Origin: Candidatus Arcticimaribacter sp. UBA7428
Lineage (GTDB): Bacteria; Bacteroidota; Bacteroidia; Flavobacteriales; Flavobacteriaceae
Assembly (NCBI GenBank): GCA_002477625.1
Contig: DLQQ01000038.1
Span: forward strand, 1,997 to 7,071
Length of the DNA: 5,075 nt
Reading direction: 5' to 3'
The stretch's first letter is position 1, and each line of letters begins with the position of its first letter. The notes below the pieces were generated by a model. The model was not told the origin of the DNA and made no database searches. It worked only from the letters and a program-made list of their open reading frames with translations. The position numbers were made by a program, and so were the translations under genes. Positions 1 to 5,075 of this stretch are shown one piece after another.

Positions 1-1071
1 GTTTTCAATAAAAGCTACGGATATCATACCTATGAAAAAAAAAGAGCAGTTACCAATACAGACATTTATGATTTGGCATCCCTGACTAAGGTTCTAGCGA
101 CCCTACCCATGGTAATGAAGGAAGTAGATCTTGGAAAACTTACTTTAGACACTCAATTAGGGACTCTAAACGAAGCATGGAACACCTCCAATAAGGCCGA
201 TATCAGTATCCAAGAAATGCTCTCGCATTATGCCCGTTTGACCCCATGGATTCCCTTTTACAAAGAAACACTCAAAGCGAACCCGCTTAAACTGAATAAG
301 AAATTTTATAGAAAAAGGCAAAGTAAGCGTTTTCCAGTTGTCATAGCAGATCGTTTTTATGGTAAAAACAATCTTTCAAAATTAATTAGTGATCAAATCT
401 TAGCAAGTGAATTGCGCGATACTTTGGAGTATAAGTATTCCGACATCCCGTATTTTTTCATGAAAGACCTGCTGGAAGACCGTTATCAAAAATCTCTTGA
501 AACGCTTGCTGAGGATACTTTTTACAAGCCTTTAGGTTTGGTTAGAACAGGATTCAATCCGAATAAGAATACCCCCAATCAAACGGTTATTCCTTCTGAA
601 ATTGACACCTATTATCGGAATCAAGAGTTGAAAGGAGAAGTTCATGATATGGCAGCAGCCATGTTAGGCGGAGTCGGTGGTCATGCAGGGCTTTTTTCTA
701 ATGCAAGCGAGGTAGCAATCCTCATGCAGCTTTTTTTACAAAAAGGGCGTTATGCTGATAAACAGTATTTTTCCTCAGCAACATTTGATCAGTTCAACCA
801 ATGCTTGTATTGCGACCAAGGCAATAGACGTGGTGTGGGTTTCGATAAGCCTCAATTAGAAGGGAGAGGGTCAACCTGCGGCTGTGTTCCCAAGTCAAGT
901 TTTGGTCATTCAGGTTTTACAGGGACTTATGCTTGGGCCGATCCCGAGCACGAATTGATTTATGTCTTTTTATCCAACCGAACCTATCCCTCAATGGATA
1001 ATAATTTGTTGTTAAAACATGACATTCGTACCCGAATACAACAGTATATTTACGAGGCAATAATAAATTAA
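1..1071 (+). CDS. C-terminal beta-lactamase-type serine hydrolase domain of a probable GH3 fusion protein (5' end outside window)
   Basis: The reading frame is open from base 1, so the protein begins left of the window; 356 residues and the TAA stop are visible. The TTG at 73 is not a real start, because the conserved stretch before the active site continues upstream of it. Class C beta-lactamase/PBP-like motifs appear in order: SLTK (nucleophile Ser at 79-81, Lys at 88-90), YSD at 436-444 in the place of Tyr-x-Asn, and HSG at 907-915 in the place of KTG. A GEVHD block (634-648) followed by GGVGGHAGLFS (667-699) is what I know from flavobacterial proteins that join an N-terminal GH3 N-acetylglucosaminidase to this domain. 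Such proteins are usually close to 1000 residues and exported, acting on cell-wall sugars or peptides. The GH3 half is inferred, not seen. Four cysteines (CxxC near 802-813, CxC at 877-885) precede HSG. It is probably co-transcribed with bshA, 11 bp downstream. Confidence 0.85.
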   Translation, partial: VFNKSYGYHTYEKKRAVTNTDIYDLASLTKVLATLPMVMKEVDLGKLTLDTQLGTLNEAWNTSNKADISIQEMLSHYARLTPWIPFYKETLKANPLKLNKKFYRKRQSKRFPVVIADRFYGKNNLSKLISDQILASELRDTLEYKYSDIPYFFMKDLLEDRYQKSLETLAEDTFYKPLGLVRTGFNPNKNTPNQTVIPSEIDTYYRNQELKGEVHDMAAAMLGGVGGHAGLFSNASEVAILMQLFLQKGRYADKQYFSSATFDQFNQCLYCDQGNRRGVGFDKPQLEGRGSTCGCVPKSSFGHSGFTGTYAWADPEHELIYVFLSNRTYPSMDNNLLLKHDIRTRIQQYIYEAIIN

Positions 1072-1082
1072 AAACTCAAAAT

Positions 1083-2210
1083 TTGAAAATAGCAATCGTA
1101 TGTTACCCTACCTTTGGTGGGAGTGGAGTAGTAGCTACAGAGTTAGGTTTAGCCTTAGCTCTGCAAGGACACGAAATCCATTTCATAACCTATAAGCAAC
1201 CGGTTCGTTTAGAAGCCTTGAGTGAGAATCTACATTTTCACGAAGTTAATGTTCCAGACTATCCCCTTTTTCATTTTCAACCCTACGAGCTTGCTTTGTC
1301 TAGTAAGCTGGTCGATATGGTGAAATTACACCAAATTGAACTACTGCATGTTCATTACGCTATTCCGCACGCATACGCCGCTTATATGGCTAAAAAGATG
1401 TTACAAGACCAAGGAATCAATTTGCCCATTGTGACCACCCTTCACGGAACTGACATTACTTTAGTAGGAAGCCATCCCTTTTATAAGTCCGCTGTGGCCT
1501 TTAGCATCAACCATTCGGATTGTGTGACCTCTGTTTCAGAGAGTTTAAAAAAAGATACCCTCGATTTGTTCGATATACGGAAGGATATTATGGTAATTCC
1601 GAATTTTGTAGATTTCGAGAAGCACTCGAGCCACAATGAAGATTGTGAACGCCATGTAATAGCTCCTGCTCATGAGCGAATCATCTCTCATGTTAGTAAT
1701 TTCAGGTCCGTAAAACGAATTCTTGATGTCATTCGTGTATTTGAGAAAATAGTTAAGGAAGTTCCCGCTAAGCTCATTATGGTAGGCGAAGGACCAGACA
1801 AACAAGCTGCGATAGACTATTGCCAAGAACATGGAATTGCTGATTCTGTAAAGTTCATTGGGAAAAGCAACCAAGTTTTTGAAGTGCTTTGCTATTCAGA
1901 CCTCTTTATACTCCCCTCAGAAACGGAAAGTTTTGGTTTAGCTGCTTTAGAGGCAATGATGATGTGTGTTCCCGTTATATCAACGAATACAGGTGGTTTG
2001 TCTGAGGTTAATGTCGAAGGAAAAACAGGCTATCTTTTTGATGTAGGCGATGTGAAGGCTATGGCTGAAAAGAGTATTGCCCTTTTACAAGACGAAGTAC
2101 TTCTAGAAGAATTTAAAAACAACGCACAAAAGGAAGCCCGCAAATTTGATTTAAATCTGATTGTTGGGCGTTATGTAGCGGTTTACCAACAAGCACTGGC
2201 AAGTCAATAA
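1083..2210 (+). CDS. bshA: N-acetyl-alpha-D-glucosaminyl L-malate synthase BshA
   Basis: This cytosolic GT4 glycosyltransferase transfers GlcNAc from UDP-GlcNAc to L-malate, the first step of bacillithiol (low-molecular-weight thiol) synthesis. The 375 residues match the usual BshA length and the two-Rossmann GT-B layout. The N-terminal nucleotide/acceptor loop is CYPTFGGSGVVATELG (7-22). HVHYAIPHA (89-97) and TTLHGTDIT (118-126) are BshA-typical. The C-terminal donor domain has HVSNFRSVKR (203-212), VGEGP (234-238) and the E-x7-E pair E282/E290 within ESFGLAALEA. The start is TTG at 1083: the conserved MKIAIVCYP N-terminus begins there and no in-frame ATG lies between it and the preceding stop at 1069-1071. 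No Shine-Dalgarno is visible, as is normal in Bacteroidota. The 11-bp spacing from the upstream hydrolase gene suggests one transcript. The partners BshB and BshC are not in the window. No lesions are seen. Confidence 0.96.
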   Translation: MKIAIVCYPTFGGSGVVATELGLALALQGHEIHFITYKQPVRLEALSENLHFHEVNVPDYPLFHFQPYELALSSKLVDMVKLHQIELLHVHYAIPHAYAAYMAKKMLQDQGINLPIVTTLHGTDITLVGSHPFYKSAVAFSINHSDCVTSVSESLKKDTLDLFDIRKDIMVIPNFVDFEKHSSHNEDCERHVIAPAHERIISHVSNFRSVKRILDVIRVFEKIVKEVPAKLIMVGEGPDKQAAIDYCQEHGIADSVKFIGKSNQVFEVLCYSDLFILPSETESFGLAALEAMMMCVPVISTNTGGLSEVNVEGKTGYLFDVGDVKAMAEKSIALLQDEVLLEEFKNNAQKEARKFDLNLIVGRYVAVYQQALASQ

Positions 2211-2213
2211 GGT

Positions 2214-4271
2214 TTACTTTGGATTGTAAATGCGTTTGGCATCAGCGTAAGCTGCTTCCTTGCTGAGTGACATTTTCTTAGTTTTAAACTGTGTATACAA
2301 TTCCATCTGATCTCCATAATGAGGCGAGTCTGGGTGATCAGAACTCCCATAGGAAATGGAAGATTCTATCTGAGTCCCCTCTGGCGTAAAGCGAACCAAT
2401 TCGATATACGATTCTCCACTAACAACCTTTACTTTCCCATCCTGATATGGAACCGAACTCATTGACGTCAGTACGTCTGGTAAGCCAAATACGGGTAATT
2501 CTTTATCTCCACGCACCAGTTTTTGATAATCTCCAAGCGAAATTTCTGTGGTTTTAAAATGTTTTAGCATATAGGCTTTCGCCTCACGTAAAGCTGCGAT
2601 CAAAAAAGTTTTTGGAAATATTTTTGGTTCCGGTAGTTTTGAATAATATGGATATAAACGATGGTATAAAATCGCAAAAGACCCTGCTCCTTTTGAAGTT
2701 GCATCTGCCTTGCGATCCCAGTTCTGAATTCGTTCAATCAGCAGCGCAATATCAGGGTATTGTTTCGAATCAAGATCAAAAAGGGCGTTGATGTTCATCC
2801 ATGAAAAAGTCATTTCTTCAGGATATTGACGATCGTATTTCATGCGTTTAAAGTCTTCATAAGAAACCCTGTCTTCGGCATCGATCAATTCCTTTAACCG
2901 AATAGAACGGTTGTTTTCATAGCGTTCAAAACCCATATCCAAAGAGAATGCATCGCCATCGGGATTATTTGTTTCGTCACTTGATCTAAAAGGGGAGTGG
3001 TTGGTGTTGTAAAAATAACCTGAAGAAGGTTGAATTACTTGGGGTAGGTCTTCAATAGCATAGGTTTCCGTCCACAAAGTCTTTTTGGTGTTACCAGGAA
3101 CCACTTCTTTCCAGTTGTAACCTTCAGCCCTTTTTGGAATAAGACCATTTGAAATATAAAAGATGGTGTCATTTTTGTCTGCGTATCCGATATTGTATCC
3201 CGGTAATGCCTTCATTTTAAGAATATCATAAAATTCTTTAAACGAAGTGGCTTTGTTCATCCGCCACCATTGTTCAAGGCCTCGAACCTCCTGCAGCGCT
3301 GGGGTTCGTACTGCGTAATATCCAGATTTATTTTTAAGGGTAGGTCCGAATATACTGCGGTAGTATTTTTTTGTAACCTTTACAGGAATCCCTAAAACTT
3401 TAAAAGTCAATTTAGCTTTGAATACTTCTAAGGGATATTCTTCCCCATCGACCACATATACATTTTTCTTTTTGGGGTGCATTTCCAATGCGAATACATC
3501 CATTTTGTCGGGCTGATTTACAGTATGCGCCCAGGCTAAATGTTCGTTTGCACCAATGAGAATATTGGGACTTCCTGCAAATAGAGCACCGAGAATATTG
3601 GTTCCTTCTTCGCTACACAAATGCGCTTCATACCAAGATACGGGGCCGTCTAAGGGCTGGTGTGTGTTGATGGCTAAATAGGTTTCTCCGTCTGTAGTTT
3701 TAGAACTGTTGAAGGCGAAGGTATTGGAACCTTTTAAATCTTCTTTAGAAGGGGTGTAGTTTAAATCATCTTCTAAGATCTTGGATACCCAATAATCTCC
3801 TTTAGAGGAAATGAATAATTGCAGTTGAGCATAGCGCATCATTCTTTTGGGTGTAACAGGAAATAATTGTTGTGATAATACCTCTTCGGGGTGTGTTGCG
3901 GCATAACGATTTATTCCTTGAGCGTATCCCTCTAAAATTCTCTTGTACTCAGGGCTGGTTTTAATTTCATAATCTCGTTCTACCAATTCTTCTGAACGGA
4001 TGAATTGAGCGAGGAAATCAGCCGGAATTCCTTTTTTACCTAAATGATTACTGAGCAGGTTGTTTCCTGCTAAATAGGATTGTTGTATGGTTATAAAATC
4101 ATCTTCTGCATGCGCCCAAGCTAGACCATAGGCAACTTCCGCATCCGTCTTTGCAAAAATATGGGGTACCCCATAGGCATCACGAACAATATCTATTTTT
4201 TTTGGGTCAATTTGAGCAAATAAACTGAGGTTTATCGATAGGAGTAGGGTGTATATTAATTGATTTTTCAT
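2214..4271 (-). CDS. Secreted penicillin/AHL acylase family Ntn hydrolase (S45)
   Basis: This is a 685-residue amidase precursor of the S45 family, which self-cleaves into alpha and beta chains and hydrolyses acyl-amide bonds; members act on beta-lactams, acyl-homoserine lactones or lipopeptides. Residues 1-19 form a signal peptide (KNQ, hydrophobic core, then LFA before Q20), so it should be exported, probably to the periplasm. The alpha-chain start has the family block DAYGVPHIFA (31-40) and AYGLAWAHAEDDF (47-59). The likely autocleavage site is G181/S182 in KGSNTFAF, with S182 as the beta-chain nucleophile. Counting from S182, H204 is beta-23 and V251 is beta-70, as in PvdQ and cephalosporin acylases rather than penicillin G acylase. 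The oxyanion Asn is N422 or N424 in YNTNHSP. The C-terminal SSDHPDSPHYGDQ (643-655) is also family-typical. The ATG start places the signal peptide correctly. It converges on bshA with 3 bp between the stops. The true substrate cannot be read from sequence. Confidence 0.92.
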   Translation of the reverse strand: MKNQLIYTLLLSINLSLFAQIDPKKIDIVRDAYGVPHIFAKTDAEVAYGLAWAHAEDDFITIQQSYLAGNNLLSNHLGKKGIPADFLAQFIRSEELVERDYEIKTSPEYKRILEGYAQGINRYAATHPEEVLSQQLFPVTPKRMMRYAQLQLFISSKGDYWVSKILEDDLNYTPSKEDLKGSNTFAFNSSKTTDGETYLAINTHQPLDGPVSWYEAHLCSEEGTNILGALFAGSPNILIGANEHLAWAHTVNQPDKMDVFALEMHPKKKNVYVVDGEEYPLEVFKAKLTFKVLGIPVKVTKKYYRSIFGPTLKNKSGYYAVRTPALQEVRGLEQWWRMNKATSFKEFYDILKMKALPGYNIGYADKNDTIFYISNGLIPKRAEGYNWKEVVPGNTKKTLWTETYAIEDLPQVIQPSSGYFYNTNHSPFRSSDETNNPDGDAFSLDMGFERYENNRSIRLKELIDAEDRVSYEDFKRMKYDRQYPEEMTFSWMNINALFDLDSKQYPDIALLIERIQNWDRKADATSKGAGSFAILYHRLYPYYSKLPEPKIFPKTFLIAALREAKAYMLKHFKTTEISLGDYQKLVRGDKELPVFGLPDVLTSMSSVPYQDGKVKVVSGESYIELVRFTPEGTQIESSISYGSSDHPDSPHYGDQMELYTQFKTKKMSLSKEAAYADAKRIYNPK

Positions 4272-4293
4272 TGCTACTAAAAAATAGGAGTGA

Positions 4294-4307
4294 TCGCCTT
4301 TGGGCGA
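4294..4307. repeat. Small inverted repeat in the acylase 5' leader
   Basis: TCGCC, a 4-base loop TTTG, then GGCGA make a perfect 5-bp stem about 23 bp upstream of the acylase start codon. It is G+C-rich against an A+T-rich background. In the acylase transcript it could form a leader hairpin or serve as an operator half-site pair. No T-run follows it on either strand, so it is not a terminator. A function is inferred only weakly. Confidence 0.35.
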
Positions 4308-4331
4308 AGTGTTTGATTAACTTTTTTAAAA

Positions 4332-4349
4332 GTAGGGTTTTTTTCCTAC
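4332..4349. repeat. Inverted repeat with A/T-tract loop upstream of the acylase
   Basis: GTAGG and CCTAC (5 bp each) flank an 8-base loop made almost wholly of T on the plus strand. It adjoins a second palindrome, CTTTTTTAAAAG, at 4321-4332. Read on the minus strand, the stem is followed by TTTT, which would make at best a weak terminator or attenuator in front of the acylase. It could equally be an operator or chance in low-complexity sequence. Confidence 0.3.
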
Positions 4350-4673
4350 CAATGGCTCATTTTAATTAGGTTAAATAAAGTGTAAAGGACTCAATTTTAT
4401 TTTTGATGAATGAAATTCGATGGAGTGAGGCGTGTTGTTTTGTATGTAAAATTCAATCGTTTTGCATCAAAGGAAATCATAATCAGTTGCTGATGTGAAA
4501 AAGAGATAATTAGCGTAATATAATGTACAGTTATCATTTACAAATTAATTATTTACTATATTTCTTAAAATACGTTAAATGTTTTTGTTAGTTTATTGAA
4601 TTCCTATACCCCATTTTCTTAATCAAATCGAGATAGTTTTTCAATATTTGAGTTTAATCAAAAACCAAATCAT

Positions 4674-4718
4674 ATGAAAAAAATCAAATTTTTTGTAATA
4701 AATGCTCTGCTTTTTTAA
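4674..4718 (+). pseudogene. Signal-peptide stub of a truncated exported protein (susC or susD 5' end)
   Basis: An ATG opens a 14-codon frame, MKKIKFFVINALLF, that ends at TAA (4716-4718). The basic n-region followed by a hydrophobic run is the start of a Sec signal peptide, cut off before its cleavage or lipobox site. The A-rich sequence just before the ATG (AAAAACCAAATCAT) fits a Bacteroidota translation start. The stub is in the same frame as the SusD remnant that follows immediately, so the two look joined by a deletion. It could be the start of susD itself. Because the upstream side is non-coding and not the end of a susC, it could instead be the start of susC. A free 14-residue peptide gene is the less likely reading. 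Confidence 0.55.
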
Positions 4719-5075
4719 GGCCCTTAGCTACCTAAAAAAAATGTATATATCAAAGGTGATGACACCAATATTGGTACAGGAGGTTGGGGGCAACAACTTT
4801 CTGGAATTAACTACCACATCATGCGCTATGCAGATGTTTTGTTAATGGCTGCAGAAGCTACTGTCGAAACTTCCGATCTTGAAAAAGGAAGGAATTATGT
4901 GAATCAAATTCGTACTCGTGCAATGAACATGACTACTGTCAAATCTGCTGAAGGATCTGACGCCGTAAATTACGATATGATTACCTATGACTCTCCTTGG
5001 GCTGATCAAGATACAGCTAGAAAGGCAGTGCTTTTTGAACGACGTTTAGAATTGGCAATGGAGGGCACCGTACCT
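4719..5075 (+). pseudogene. RagB/SusD-family nutrient-uptake lipoprotein remnant, C-terminal part (continues past window)
   Basis: SusD proteins are outer-surface lipoproteins that bind glycans and cap a SusC TonB-dependent channel. The frame from 4728 to the window end (116 residues) shows the C-terminal SusD signature in order: PKKNVYIKGD (4731-4760), NYHIMRYADVLLMAAEA (4809-4859), NYVNQIRTRA (4896-4922) and ARKAVLFERRLELAMEG (5019-5066). Homology seems to reach back to GP at 4719-4724, since family members carry GPYSPKKN here, but the Tyr/Ser codons now read TAG CTA, an in-frame stop at 4725-4727. The N-terminal two thirds, with the lipobox and most TPR helices, are missing. Near the edge the frame reads MEGTVP, while one base over gives HRT after EG, matching the family's EGHR, so a 1-base deletion near 5064-5066 is likely. 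No susC lies upstream. The gene is almost certainly non-functional; an assembly artefact is the main alternative. Confidence 0.85.

Larger units (their letters stand above)
4272..4673. other. A+T-rich intergenic region between the acylase and the SusD remnant
   Basis: These 402 bp separate two genes that diverge from each other. The region must contain the acylase promoter (minus strand) and probably the former promoter and leader of the gene whose stub begins at 4674. I looked for the Bacteroidota promoter pattern (TTTG, about 19 bp, TAnnTTTG) on both strands. A lone TATTTTTG at 4398-4405 (+) has no -33 partner, and I see no convincing pair. Two small inverted repeats lie close to the acylase start and are listed separately. 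The longest small frame I checked (4406-4498, +, 30 codons) has no recognisable content. The rest is T- and A-tract-rich, as is common for promoter regions in this group. Confidence 0.6.

Noticed and set aside
73..1071. TTG at 73 as the start of the serine hydrolase
   Set aside because: The frame is open to base 1 and the residues before it belong to the conserved approach to the SLTK motif, so the gene starts outside the window.
1545..1874. 109-codon open frame on the minus strand inside bshA
   Set aside because: It lies wholly within a well-conserved gene, and its translation shows no recognisable domain; it is a shadow frame.
4332..4349. Rho-independent terminator on the plus strand
   Set aside because: The T-run is in the loop and not after the stem, and no plus-strand gene ends nearby.
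4438..4464. TTTTG followed by TCGTTTTG as a Bacteroidota promoter
   Set aside because: The spacing (about 14 bp) is too short and the second box has a mismatch in the TA.
4406..4498. 30-codon frame (+) with four cysteines in the intergenic region, just after a TATTTTTG
   Set aside because: The promoter-like box abuts the ATG, so a start would fall inside the frame; it has no -33 partner and the peptide resembles nothing I know.
4674..5075. Mobile-element insertion as the cause of the SusD damage
   Set aside because: No transposase fragment, terminal inverted repeat or target duplication is visible at the junction; a plain deletion explains it better.

Overview
The window looks like chromosomal DNA from a flavobacterium-like member of the Bacteroidota. 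It is A+T-rich, has no clear Shine-Dalgarno sequences ahead of its genes, carries a SusD/RagB remnant, and encodes proteins in the style of that phylum: a GH3/beta-lactamase-type fusion tail, a bacillithiol-pathway BshA, and a secreted acylase whose signal peptide ends in FAQ. This assignment comes from reading the protein sequences, not from a database search.

Layout. Positions 1-1071 (+) hold the C-terminal serine-hydrolase (class C beta-lactamase fold) domain of a protein that starts left of the window, very probably a GH3 beta-N-acetylhexosaminidase fusion. Eleven bases later, from a TTG start, comes bshA (1083-2210, +), the first enzyme of bacillithiol synthesis, so the two are probably co-transcribed. 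A penicillin/AHL-acylase family Ntn hydrolase (2214-4271, -) converges on bshA with only 3 bp between the stop codons. Positions 4272-4673 form an A+T-rich stretch without a convincing gene; it must carry the acylase promoter and probably the old promoter/leader of what lies to the right. From 4674 to the window end there is a decayed SusD/RagB gene: a 14-codon signal-peptide-like stub ends in TAA and is followed at once by the C-terminal third of a SusD, with a further in-frame TAG and an apparent frameshift just before the edge.

How the parts relate. The hydrolase/BshA pair may share GlcNAc chemistry: the fusion family releases GlcNAc from cell-wall fragments, while BshA uses UDP-GlcNAc. 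The acylase is an independent exported enzyme. The SusD remnant appears to be the scar of a lost glycan-uptake (SusC/SusD) locus. I see no defence system, CRISPR array, tRNA, rRNA or intact mobile element. The least ordinary part of the window is the deletion scar at about 4716.
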